DNA of 64,000 nucleotides, from the NCBI RefSeq assembly GCF_000186345.1, contig NC_014962.1, forward strand, positions 496,001 through 560,000, in the 5' to 3' direction. Both the position numbers and the translations under genes were made by a program. Below are positions 35,752 through 44,186 of this stretch, piece after piece. Position 1 is the first letter of the stretch; each line of letters opens with the position of its first letter. The notes beneath the pieces are model-generated. The model searched no databases. It was given only the letters and a program-made list of their open reading frames with translations, and had not been told where the DNA came from. Source of the DNA: Isosphaera pallida ATCC 43644 (GTDB lineage Bacteria > Planctomycetota > Planctomycetia > Isosphaerales > Isosphaeraceae).

Positions 35752-36447
35752 TCAGCCGGCCTCCGAGGTGGGTCGTGGATGTCGGAGCGCCTCGTCGATC
35801 GCCGTGGCCGCGGTGATGGTTTCTTCAGCCGAGGCTTTTCGAGCGATCACGTTGCGGAACGCCGAATCACTCAAGGCGTACATCAGCTTGGCGAGTAAAC
35901 GAAGGTGAATTCGTGGGGTTGGGGCGATCAAAGTGAACACGGTCTGAACCATATCGGCGGGATTGTTCGGATCCCAGGCAATCGGGGCCGCCAGGTGGCA
36001 CACCGCGAGGGTTGGTGGGACCGTCGCGTGGACGAGTGGGTATCGCGGGTGGGGAACCGCAAACCCGGAGCCCAGAGATGTGCTGCCCACCCCCTCTCGG
36101 CTGCGCAGCAAGGCCAACAGGTCGTCCCGAGGAACGTCGGGACGCATGGGCACGCGATCGACAATCGCCTCCAGCACTTCGCTGGGCGTGGAGCCCGGCA
36201 CGTCCCAATAGACACCGCCGCACTCGATGGCGTGGTCGAGCCGAGGGATCGCGCCGTTGCCGGGCGGGAAAACCTCCCCGGTGATAGGGATGCGATTCTC
36301 GGCCAGCCACTCCAACAGATGAACTGGGTTCAACCGCTGGTGACCGTTCACCTGCTGTACGGGCAACCCCTTCTCCTGCACCCACCGGTAGACGGTCGGT
36401 TCGGATACCCGCAGCATTCTCGAGACGTCACGCACGGTCAGGAGCAT
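35752..36447 (-). CDS. HTH (MerR/excisionase-type) - PTS EIIA (PtsN-like) fusion regulator
   Basis: 231 residues from ATG 36447, with GGGAGG five bases upstream. Residues ~1-55 are a MerR/excisionase helix-turn-helix ('LTVRDVSRMLRVSEPTVYRW', 'VNGHQRLNPVHLLEWL'). Residues ~80-225 are a PTS EIIA type 2 domain: 'LLRSREGVGSTSLGSGFAVP' followed by the phospho-acceptor His133, and 'HLRLLAKLMYALSDSAFRNV'. In PtsN proteins this histidine is phosphorylated by the PTS phosphorelay and reports nitrogen, carbon or potassium status. As the first gene before the Ehr-type subunits it probably regulates that operon. No PTS transporter or HPr is seen here. Confidence 0.82.
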   Translation of the reverse strand: MLLTVRDVSRMLRVSEPTVYRWVQEKGLPVQQVNGHQRLNPVHLLEWLAENRIPITGEVFPPGNGAIPRLDHAIECGGVYWDVPGSTPSEVLEAIVDRVPMRPDVPRDDLLALLRSREGVGSTSLGSGFAVPHPRYPLVHATVPPTLAVCHLAAPIAWDPNNPADMVQTVFTLIAPTPRIHLRLLAKLMYALSDSAFRNVIARKASAEETITAATAIDEALRHPRPTSEAG

Positions 36448-36558
36448 CGCAACCTCCCACAACATTCCTTTCCACACCACTCGCCCAGACCCCACCGCTT
36501 CGTCCATCGCGCAACCGAAACGGTGGGACCACCTGGCGACCGCGCTGCGTTCGACCGG

Positions 36559-36597
36559 TCCTGGTCATTCCTTTTTGAGGCATTCCATTGACCAGGA
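36559..36597. promoter_or_regulatory. 9-bp inverted repeat upstream of the HTH-EIIA gene
   Basis: TCCTGGTCA (36559-36567) and TGACCAGGA (36589-36597), perfect arms with a 21-base spacer, about 112-150 bases upstream of the regulator start. The arm-to-arm distance of about three helical turns suits two operator half-sites on one face of DNA. Confidence 0.45.
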
Positions 36598-36852
36598 TCG
36601 GCCCCGAGACAGTAAAATCAGACCGGCGCGTCGCGTAGCGGTATCTATGTAAAGGGTTCACTTCAAGGTCGAGGTCAGCGGCGTCTCGGATCGGCCCTTC
36701 CAAACAACTCTCCGCCGCCCAACTCTCGCCGTCCGGTTCGGCGTTCGTCGCGGATGAATCAACGACGGGCGGTACCGCATTGGGGATTGGCTCGCTCATG
36801 CCTTCGGAATCGTCGAGTTCGGGGTTGGCTTCTGGTTATGCTGGGATAGTAT

Positions 36853-36868
36853 ATTCGAAATCTCGAAT
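36853..36868. promoter_or_regulatory. Probable ArsR-family operator palindrome
   Basis: ATTCGA-AATC-TCGAAT, a perfect inverted repeat of the form ATTC-N8-GAAT, 40 bases before the arsR start and overlapping AT-rich, promoter-like sequence (TAGTATATT). ArsR proteins of the BigR/SqrR group bind sites of this form (recalled knowledge). It probably mediates autoregulation and may also act on the divergent operon. Confidence 0.6.
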
Positions 36869-36907
36869 CTTCAAGACCAGTTTTAGATTCGGTTTCGAGG
36901 TGAAGTC

Positions 36908-37246
36908 TTGGGCAATCAACTCCGCGAGTTCAAGGCCGGTATTTTCCAGGCTTTGGCCAACCCGACTCGGGTGGCCATTATCGAGCTCCTCCGGGACGAG
37001 GGCGAAGTTTCGGTGGCGCGGATCACCGAGTCACTCGGGATCGAACAGGCTAATGCGTCCCAGCACTTGGCGGTTTTGCGCAGCAAGAACATCGTGTTGA
37101 CCCGCAAGGAGGGCAATCAGGTGTTTTACCGGCTCCGCGACCCGATTCTCGGCCAGGTCCTCGACCTCATGCGAACGTATTTCCAGAACTACTTGGCCGA
37201 AACGACCGAGTTGCTCGCCGACGTCAACCATCCGCCCCGGAAATGA
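36908..37246 (+). CDS. ArsR/SmtB-family HTH regulator without cysteines
   Basis: 112 residues; start is TTG 36908 with GAGGTG six to seven bases upstream. The winged helix is complete: 'FQALANPTRVAIIELLRDEG', recognition helix 'EQANASQHLAVLRSKNIVLT' and wing 'RKEGNQVFYRLRD'. The protein has no cysteine at all, so the usual As/Cd/Zn thiol sites and the SqrR/BigR persulfide switch are absent; a C-terminal alpha-helical metal site would need His/Asp and is not obvious. Ligand unknown. It is divergent from the Ehr-type operon. Confidence 0.85.
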   Translation: MGNQLREFKAGIFQALANPTRVAIIELLRDEGEVSVARITESLGIEQANASQHLAVLRSKNIVLTRKEGNQVFYRLRDPILGQVLDLMRTYFQNYLAETTELLADVNHPPRK

Positions 37247-37862
37247 ATTCCTCAATGCCGACGTGTCCTTGAATGCAAGCGACGCCCAGTTATCCTACGG
37301 TCGCTAACGCGCCTGGCCGACCATGAGGCGATCACCCCCTCCAACTCAACCTCAACGTTGGAGGCGATCAGCAGGGGGATACCCGGGAGTGGATTGCCCC
37401 GCGGTCTCGGAGTCGCTTGCTGTAGCGGGAGGATGACCCGCTTCGTCAGGTGCCCAGGGAACCTGAGTGGTTGTCGTTCCGACTCCTCGTCCACGAAACA
37501 AGGGTGGACAGATCCCATCATCCGTCCATTGTGGCGAGCGCGGCGAACACCGGCGACCCAAAACGCGGGCACCCACCTAGACCAAAGCGTGGCAAGCGTT
37601 CTGGTTGGTGGCGTCGGAGAGTTTCCCGAGATCGGATTGCAACCGTCCATGAGGCCAAACGCCACGCCACGACTCGGAAAGACCTTGAGAGACTCCTTGA
37701 TCCGGCGGGGTATCGTGGTACGATCAGAATGACAGTAGAGTTGTCGCACGACTTGCTCGACCAATCCGGCCGTCGCGTGGTTCGGCCGAACGCGATGCGA
37801 CTCCCGCCGCTTCAGATTTCTTCCACCGTCTTCGGTGTCGGCCAACCCCCGGAGTCTCCCGC
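37247..37862. other. Intergenic region upstream of the STAS gene
   Basis: 616 bases. A 197-codon frame on the minus strand is Arg/Pro-rich and shows no domain or ribosome site, so I do not call it. A weak sigma-70-like pair, TTGATC (37697) and TACGAT (37719) with 16-base spacing, could be the promoter of the STAS gene. Confidence 0.4.
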
Positions 37863-38225
37863 ATGAGCGCCAGCCCCGGCGGCGGTAACCGCCGCATCCG
37901 CTACGAAATCGTGGACGGTGTCACCGTCGTCTCGTTCGTTGACAGCCGCATCACCGACGAAGAGGATATCAACGAGGTCGGCGAGCAACTTTACGCCTTA
38001 GTTGATCAACACCATAACATCCTTCTCAATTTCTCTAACGTTCAGTTTCTCGCCAGCGCTGCTCTGGGCAAGCTGCTCAACCTCAAAAAGCGGGTGGCCG
38101 CCGCGCGCGGCAAGCTCAAGCTCTGCTGTATCTCACCCGATCTCTACGAAGTCTTTCGCATCACTCGGCTCGACCAGGTCTTCGAGATTTACGACGAGGA
38201 GCAGGACGCGCTCAACCAGTTTTGA
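37863..38225 (+). CDS. STAS-domain anti-anti-sigma factor-like protein (SpoIIAA/RsbV type)
   Basis: 120 residues, a single STAS domain. It shows the beta strand 'DGVTVVSFVDSRITDEEDI', then 'NILLNFSNVQFLASAALGKL' with the serine that RsbW-type kinases phosphorylate, and 'KLKLCCISPDLYEVFRITRL'. Known members bind anti-sigma kinases and free an alternative sigma factor, or act in other partner-switching modules. No kinase or sigma factor is adjacent, so the partner is unknown. Planctomycetes carry many orphan proteins of this type. Confidence 0.85.
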   Translation: MSASPGGGNRRIRYEIVDGVTVVSFVDSRITDEEDINEVGEQLYALVDQHHNILLNFSNVQFLASAALGKLLNLKKRVAAARGKLKLCCISPDLYEVFRITRLDQVFEIYDEEQDALNQF

Positions 38226-38566
38226 GTCGTGGTCCACGCCCTTTCCGTTCCGTTCTCAGCCGTTGCGGTTGAGCTTGGATGTTGAGGGATTCGACGTCGC
38301 GTTTGGGGGGGTCGTTCCTTCGCCTTGGGCGTCCGATTGGCGGCCGCGCTCTCCCTTGGGTCGAGTCTTCGGACGCTTAGGGTTAGCGGGGGTGACTCTG
38401 ACGCTTGGAGTCACCTAGGGGGCAGGGGACGCTTTTCCAGCGAACCGGTCGAGCGTGGCGTTGTGGTTGGTTTGCGAGGTCGTGGCTGTTCCGAGTAGCC
38501 CGATCAACTCAGATCCCTTACAATACAACTGTGAGGGCGTTCGCTGGAATGGTTCCGAGGCGACGA
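38226..38566. other. Intergenic region between the STAS gene and mutS
   Basis: 341 bases. The mutS frame is open back to 38405 but the extra residues do not look like MutS. It contains the inverted repeat at 38391-38415. Confidence 0.5.
38391..38415 (+). terminator. Hairpin between the STAS gene and mutS
   Basis: GGTGACTC (38391-38398) and GAGTCACC (38408-38415) form a perfect 8-bp stem with a 9-base loop, extendable by wobble pairs. It lacks a U-tract, so it may be a factor-assisted terminator for the STAS gene or a structure in the mutS leader. Confidence 0.4.
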
Positions 38567-41257
38567 ATGGACGCCATCGCCGACGCCACGCCGATGATGC
38601 GGCAGTATCGGGAGCTCAAGGCTCGTGACCCCGAGGCGTTGCTGCTGTTCCGTATGGGCGACTTCTACGAGATGTTCGGCGACGACGCCGAACGCGCCGG
38701 GGAGTTGCTGGGCTTGACCGTCACCAGCCGCGACAAGGGACCCAACGCCGTGCCAATGGCGGGGTTTCCCCACCCAGCGCTTGAGTCGTACCTCGCCAAG
38801 TTGGTGGCTGCTGGAGTGCGGGCGGCGGTCTGCGAACAGGTCGAGGATCCCAAAACCGCCAAAGGGTTGGTCAAGCGTGAGATTGTTCGGATCGTCACCC
38901 CGGGCACCTTGACCGACGAGGCTCTGCTCGATCCCCGCGCGAGCAACCACCTGGCCGCCGTCGTCGAGGTCAAGGGGAAACTGGGGCTGGCCTGGGTCGA
39001 ACTCTCCACGGCCCGATTCACCTTGACTTCGACTCACCGCCTGGAAATCCAGGACGAGATCGCCCGCCTCGCTCCTGCTGAGTTGTTGATTGCCGAAACG
39101 GCCGTGGACGCTCCCTGGGTCCGGGCACTACGCGCGGCGGCTCCCGGCATGACGATCACCCCGCGGCCCTCCTGGGACTTCCTGGCCGATCAGGCCCGCC
39201 AGCTGCTTTGCGAGCAGTTCCGCGTTTCGACCCTGAGCGGCTTCGGAGTCAACGACGACGCCATCGAGATTCAAGCCGCTGGCGCGTTGCTGGCCTATCT
39301 CCGCGAGACCCAGAAATCAGCGCTGCTTCACCTGCGACGGCTCCACGTCCATCGTCGTGAAGAGGTGTTAGGACTGGACGAGACCACCCGTCGCGGTCTT
39401 GAACTCACCCGTACCCTGCGCGAGGGCAAACGCGACGGCTCGTTGCTTCACGCCATCGACCTGACCGTCACCCCGATGGGCGCACGGTTGCTCGCGGAAT
39501 GGCTCAACGCCCCCTTGACCAACCTCGACGCCCTGCGACGCCGTCACGACGCGGTGGGAGACCTAGTCGAGGACGCAGCGCTGCGCGAGGAGCTTCGTCG
39601 GGGTTTGGCGACGATTCAGGATTTGGAACGTCTGGCCGGTCGAATGGGGACTGGACGGGCCACGCCGCGCGACCTCGTTGGCCTGGCCCGCTCACTCGCT
39701 GCGTTGCCTACCCTCAAAGCCCGGCTGACCGCCCGCCGCTCCGCCGCTCTTCGGCAACTCGAAGCCCAACTCGACCTCTGCCCCGAGATTCGCCAAGCCA
39801 TCGACGAAACAATGGTGGACGACCCGCCGCTTGCCCTCAAGGAGGGCGGCCTGATCCGCGACGGCTTCCACCCGTTGCTCGACGAACTGCGCGACATCGC
39901 CAGCGGCGGCAAATCCTGGATCGCCCGCTTTCAGGCCGAACAAATCCGACGCACCGGCATCCCCAGCCTCAAAGTCGGATTCAACAAGGTCTTCGGCTAT
40001 TATATTGAAGTCACCCATCAACATCAGTCAAAAGTTCCTCCTGACTTCATCCGCAAGCAGACTGTCAAGAACGCGGAGCGGTATATCACCGCCGAGCTCA
40101 AGGAATACGAGGACCGCGTCCTGCGGGCCGAGGATCAGGCCCGCGAACTGGAATACGAGCTGTTCATTCAACTGCGCGACCGCGTGGCCGCCGAGGCTCC
40201 CCGGTTGGTTCAGGTTGGCGAGGCACTGGCGCAGCTCGACGTGCTGGCCGCTTTGGCCGAACTGGCGGCCCGTCGTGGCTACCGCCGTCCTGAACTCGTC
40301 TCCGAACCGATCCTCAAAATCGTCGCGGGCCGCCACCCCGTCCTCGACATCCTCATGCCCGAGGGGCGCTTTATCCCCAACGACCTCGATCTTGGAGGCG
40401 ACTCCGGCACGATCTTGCTCCTCACCGGACCCAACATGGCGGGCAAATCCACCTACATCCGTCAAGCGGCCGTGTTGTGCATCCTTGCGCAAATGGGTTC
40501 GTTTCTGCCGGTCAAGTCAGCCACGATCGGTCTAGTGGACCGCATCTTCGCCCGCGTTGGGGCCAGCGATGAACTGGGCCGAGGCCAATCGACCTTCATG
40601 GTCGAGATGACCGAAACCGCTAATATTCTGCACAACGCCACTGCCCGTAGCCTCGTCATCCTCGACGAGATCGGCCGTGGGACCAGCACCTTCGACGGCG
40701 TGTCGCTCGCCTGGGCCATCGCCGAATATTTGCACGACGTGATTGGTTGCCGCGCATTGTTCGCCACTCACTACCACGAACTCGTTGATCTAGAGACTGT
40801 CAAGCCCGGCCTACGCAACGCCAACGTCTCGGTGTTGGAGCAAAACGGCGAAATTGTCTTCTTGCACCGGATCGTGCCCGGCGGAGCCGACCAAAGCTAC
40901 GGCATTCACGTCGCCCGCTTGGCCGGGGTGCCCAACCCTGTGCTTGAACGGGCCAAGGCGATCCTGGCTCAACTGGAAGCCCAACACCGTCGCATGGGCG
41001 AGTCCGCCGCCCATTCCCATTCCGACGCTAGTCGATCCTCCGAGGGTAGGGCGGCCTCTGGAACGACATGCACCAACGCCTCCGCGGCCGTGGCCGTCCC
41101 CGGGCTGCGTCGAGTCAAGACCGGCAAAGGAATGCAGGCCAGCTTGTTCGCTGCGCTGCCTGACCCGATCCTCGACGAACTCGCCGCCGTCGATCCCGAA
41201 ACGCTTGATCCCCAAGCTGCCCTCGATCTGATTCGTCGGCTCAAACAACTCGCTTGA
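38567..41257 (+). CDS. mutS: DNA mismatch repair protein MutS
   Basis: 896 residues from ATG 38567, with GAGG six bases upstream. Domain order is complete: the mismatch-recognition domain with the F-x-E motif in 'LFRMGDFYEMFGDDAE', connector, core and lever, clamp, then the ATPase with Walker A 'GPNMAGKST' (about residues 621-629), 'DELGRGQSTFMVEM', Walker B 'VILDEIGRGTSTFDG' and 'ALFATHYHEL', and the helix-turn-helix 'YGIHVARLAGVPNPVLERA'. It recognises mispairs and starts repair with MutL. A Ser/Ala/His-rich linker near residues 810-840 separates the ATPase from a short C-terminal helix, as usual. No mutL is nearby. Confidence 0.97.
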   Translation: MDAIADATPMMRQYRELKARDPEALLLFRMGDFYEMFGDDAERAGELLGLTVTSRDKGPNAVPMAGFPHPALESYLAKLVAAGVRAAVCEQVEDPKTAKGLVKREIVRIVTPGTLTDEALLDPRASNHLAAVVEVKGKLGLAWVELSTARFTLTSTHRLEIQDEIARLAPAELLIAETAVDAPWVRALRAAAPGMTITPRPSWDFLADQARQLLCEQFRVSTLSGFGVNDDAIEIQAAGALLAYLRETQKSALLHLRRLHVHRREEVLGLDETTRRGLELTRTLREGKRDGSLLHAIDLTVTPMGARLLAEWLNAPLTNLDALRRRHDAVGDLVEDAALREELRRGLATIQDLERLAGRMGTGRATPRDLVGLARSLAALPTLKARLTARRSAALRQLEAQLDLCPEIRQAIDETMVDDPPLALKEGGLIRDGFHPLLDELRDIASGGKSWIARFQAEQIRRTGIPSLKVGFNKVFGYYIEVTHQHQSKVPPDFIRKQTVKNAERYITAELKEYEDRVLRAEDQARELEYELFIQLRDRVAAEAPRLVQVGEALAQLDVLAALAELAARRGYRRPELVSEPILKIVAGRHPVLDILMPEGRFIPNDLDLGGDSGTILLLTGPNMAGKSTYIRQAAVLCILAQMGSFLPVKSATIGLVDRIFARVGASDELGRGQSTFMVEMTETANILHNATARSLVILDEIGRGTSTFDGVSLAWAIAEYLHDVIGCRALFATHYHELVDLETVKPGLRNANVSVLEQNGEIVFLHRIVPGGADQSYGIHVARLAGVPNPVLERAKAILAQLEAQHRRMGESAAHSHSDASRSSEGRAASGTTCTNASAAVAVPGLRRVKTGKGMQASLFAALPDPILDELAAVDPETLDPQAALDLIRRLKQLA

Positions 41258-41403
41258 CTCGTTGATCCATGAGTAGGTTAGTCGAGCGTGGATTCCCCGA
41301 TTTCTTGATGACCCTTGCGACAATCGCTTGGATTCGGCCCGTCGGTTTGTCTCCCCTCCACCCATGCGGTTGTGTTCGACTTCATGCGCTTGGGAGTCTC
41401 ATC

Positions 41404-42792
41404 ATGTTCCGCCCCTACGCTGGTCATCCCGTCTGGTTTGTTTTCGCTGTCATCGTGTCGTTGGTGGTTTGGGATCGGGTGATGTCGCTGGCCGCCTTCG
41501 GCCGGCAAGAGACTCCCAACCCGTCCGCCTTCGCGTTCGAGGGCCGGGTGATTGACCCTGAGGTGGGCAAGGTCTGTTACGCCTTAACGATCGCGAATGT
41601 CAACAATGATCAACATTCGGATTTGCTTGCGCTGACGGAAGAGTCATTGTATGTCTATCTTGCGCCGGCTTGGACCAAGGCGCGCTTGATCGACCCGATT
41701 CCGCCCGAGCGGCGCGACGGGGTCTGTGTGGCGGCCCGCGACTTGGATGGCGACGGTCGGCCCGAACTGGTCGTGGGGTCGGGCTGGCGTCCCTTCGACA
41801 CCACCTTTGGCGGCTGGCTGGAACTGTATCGCTCCGACGCCTCGGAACCGTTGCGTTATCGAAAGATCGCCGAACTTGGACAATTCCCCACCTTGCACCG
41901 CATCCGCTTTGGTCCTACTGGGATCGGTCCCGACCCAGTGGTTCAACTGGTGATCACGCCGATTTTCGGCGTTGGCGGCAAGGGGCCGGATTGGGAAACC
42001 GGTCCCGCGTCGCGGATCGAAGCGCTCACTCCGCCCCCTCCCGATCGCCTGGCTGATCCCTGGACCCGCGAGTTGCTTGACGCGTCGTTGCATGTTGTCC
42101 ATAACCTCGCCGTGGTGGATTTCCTCAACGACGGTCCGCCTTACGATGTGCTTTTGGCCGCTCGCCAAGGTGTCTTTGTGTTGACCCGAACTGCCGACGG
42201 TAAGTGGATTCGAACCCAAATCGGCTCCGGTTCGCAGGACACCACCCCGGCCAAGGGAGCCAGCGAGATCAAGCTGGGACGTTTGGCCGACGGTACCCGG
42301 ATGGTGGCCACTGTGGAACCGTTCCACGGCGACCAGGTTGTGATCTACACCGAACCCCGCCCGACGATGAAGATCACTCCTCCATTAGGCGAGACGGCCG
42401 ACGAGCCGCCGACCCTTTGGAACCGCGCTGTGATTGATCGCGGTCGCGCTTGGGGACATGGGCTGTGGTTCGCCGACCTCGACGGCGACGGCGACGAGGA
42501 ACTTGTCTTCGGTCAGCGCGATCCGACACCCCAAGCCGCCCGTGCTACCGACCCGAATGGTCCCCGTGGTCCCGCCGTCATGGTGTTCGACCCTCAACGC
42601 GAACGCTTGGCAAATGGTTCCAGTGAACTGGTTTGGACTCGTCACCTCGTTGACGATGGCGGCGTGGCGGTGGAGGATCTCTTAGTCCATGACCTCGATG
42701 GCGACGGCAAGCCGGATCTCGCCGCCGGTGGCCGCGCCACCCGCAACGTCAAAATTTACCTCAACCGTACACCGCCACGTCAGACTCCGTGA
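41404..42792 (+). CDS. FG-GAP/VCBS repeat beta-propeller protein, secreted or anchored
   Basis: 462 residues from ATG 41404, with GGGAG eight bases upstream; the frame is open to 41269. One N-terminal hydrophobic segment ('HPVWFVFAVIVSLVVWDRVM') is a signal peptide or anchor. The rest is a beta propeller with calcium-loop motifs 'ARDLDGDGRPELVVG', 'ADLDGDGDEELVFG' and 'HDLDGDGKPDLAAGG'. Such proteins are abundant in planctomycetes and are thought to bind ligands at the surface; no enzymatic role is evident. Confidence 0.85.
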   Translation: MFRPYAGHPVWFVFAVIVSLVVWDRVMSLAAFGRQETPNPSAFAFEGRVIDPEVGKVCYALTIANVNNDQHSDLLALTEESLYVYLAPAWTKARLIDPIPPERRDGVCVAARDLDGDGRPELVVGSGWRPFDTTFGGWLELYRSDASEPLRYRKIAELGQFPTLHRIRFGPTGIGPDPVVQLVITPIFGVGGKGPDWETGPASRIEALTPPPPDRLADPWTRELLDASLHVVHNLAVVDFLNDGPPYDVLLAARQGVFVLTRTADGKWIRTQIGSGSQDTTPAKGASEIKLGRLADGTRMVATVEPFHGDQVVIYTEPRPTMKITPPLGETADEPPTLWNRAVIDRGRAWGHGLWFADLDGDGDEELVFGQRDPTPQAARATDPNGPRGPAVMVFDPQRERLANGSSELVWTRHLVDDGGVAVEDLLVHDLDGDGKPDLAAGGRATRNVKIYLNRTPPRQTP

Positions 42793-42866
42793 CCCAACCC
42801 GAACGTGGTTTGGTTTCCCAACCGGATTCCTACGAATGCCTGGAAACGCAGTGTGGGAGCCTAGGT

Positions 42867-44171
42867 TCAGCCCCTGGGCGAACCGAGGTCGGAATGGTCC
42901 GACCTCGGCGCGGGGATATCCAGCGCGTCGTTGTCGGCATCAGTGGTATTGGCATTGGGTTGGCGGTTGGGGTCGAGGCGTTTGCGGGCCGCCTGGAACT
43001 CTTTGAGGGCGGCCTGGGCCAAGTCGCGTCGGCCCAATCGAGTCTGCGCTTGACTCAAGGCGTAATAGGCCGCAGGGATGTCCCGATCCTGTTCGATCGC
43101 CCGCCGCAGGGCAGCCACCGCCTCCTCGGGGCGGTTGAGGGCCAACAAGGTACGTCCCAGGTAGGTCCAGCCGACCGCGTAATCCGGCGCGCGGTCCACC
43201 GCGCGTCGGAAGGCGGCTTCAGCCTGATGATGTTCACCTTGGAGTTGATGGGCTTGACCAATCAACGCCCAGAGGGTTGGTGAATCAAGCTCCTGGGTGA
43301 CAACCGGCGTGAGCCACGTCAACACATCGTCAGCCCGACCCATTTGCAAAGCGTCGAACCCCACATAAAACCAGAAGACCTCGTGGGGCAGCGTCACCTT
43401 CTCCAACCGGGGGTCCAGTTTCAAAAGCGCGTCCCACTCGTCCATCGCCGGGCCGTAATCGCGGTTGGCGTGGTGACTCAGACCCGCCATCTGATGACCG
43501 ATCACTTGTCCTTCGGGCAATTCAATCAACCGACGGGCCACTTCAAGAGCCTCGTCATATTTGGATTGGGAGATCAAGACGCCCCCCATGCGTTGCCACG
43601 CCAGGACATCGGTGGGATCGCGTTGGACAATCTCCCGATAGGCTTGAACCGCCTCGTCGCGGCGGTTGCTTCGCGTGATGGCGTAGGCCCGCACGTGGAG
43701 GTCATCCTGGGTAAGAGTGCCAGCGCGTTGAAAGTATGGTTCGGCTAGGTCAGGGAAGTCCCGCCCGCAAAGTCCCCGCGCGGCCTGACGCGCGGCTTGT
43801 CGGCTCCAGGGATGATCGTTCAAATAATCCAAACTCAAACGAATGGTTTGATTCCAGAGTTGGGGGTCGTATTCGCCTCGTCGCTCGAACTCAGCGGCGC
43901 GTTCGAGTCGATCGTCGCTGGCGAGGTTGAACCAAGTCCAACCGACGAGAAGGATCGGAATCGTCACAAGAACAATCGTTCGGGTCACAAGTCCGGCCCT
44001 CGCACGCGGGAGAAGCAAATTGAAACGAAACGGCGGGCTTTGCTGGAGGGAAAGCAAAGGATTCCATTTAGGTTTGGACGCCAATGCGGAGGGGGAATCA
44101 CCCTCCGCCGCGATCATCAGCGACGGCGAGCGATTCCCCCGAAGGGACGAATCGGAATGACAACTCGTCAC
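42867..44171 (-). CDS. TPR-repeat membrane-anchored protein
   Basis: 434 residues from GTG 44171; ATG 44117 or a later GTG near the membrane helix are alternatives. One transmembrane helix lies near residues 62-80 ('VTRTIVLVTIPILLVGWTWF'). The rest is tetratricopeptide helices, e.g. 'NRRDEAVQAYREIVQRDPTD', 'SKYDEALEVARRLIELPEGQ', 'EHHQAEAAFRRAVDRAPDYA' and 'RPEEAVAALRRAIEQDRDIP'. It should be a scaffold facing the periplasm or another membrane compartment. The C-terminus is Asp/Pro-rich. Function unknown. Confidence 0.82.
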   Translation of the reverse strand: MTSCHSDSSLRGNRSPSLMIAAEGDSPSALASKPKWNPLLSLQQSPPFRFNLLLPRARAGLVTRTIVLVTIPILLVGWTWFNLASDDRLERAAEFERRGEYDPQLWNQTIRLSLDYLNDHPWSRQAARQAARGLCGRDFPDLAEPYFQRAGTLTQDDLHVRAYAITRSNRRDEAVQAYREIVQRDPTDVLAWQRMGGVLISQSKYDEALEVARRLIELPEGQVIGHQMAGLSHHANRDYGPAMDEWDALLKLDPRLEKVTLPHEVFWFYVGFDALQMGRADDVLTWLTPVVTQELDSPTLWALIGQAHQLQGEHHQAEAAFRRAVDRAPDYAVGWTYLGRTLLALNRPEEAVAALRRAIEQDRDIPAAYYALSQAQTRLGRRDLAQAALKEFQAARKRLDPNRQPNANTTDADNDALDIPAPRSDHSDLGSPRG

Positions 44172-44186
44172 GATATCCTGACGCGA

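Larger units (their letters stand above)
36448..36907. other. Divergent regulatory region between the Ehr operon and arsR
   Basis: 460 bases between divergent starts (36447 and 36908). It holds two inverted repeats, listed separately, and no gene I can support. Confidence 0.6.

Noticed and set aside
37252-37845. 197-codon minus-strand ORF
   Set aside because: Arg/Pro-rich, no ribosome site, no domain-like pattern; consistent with chance open frames in high-GC DNA.
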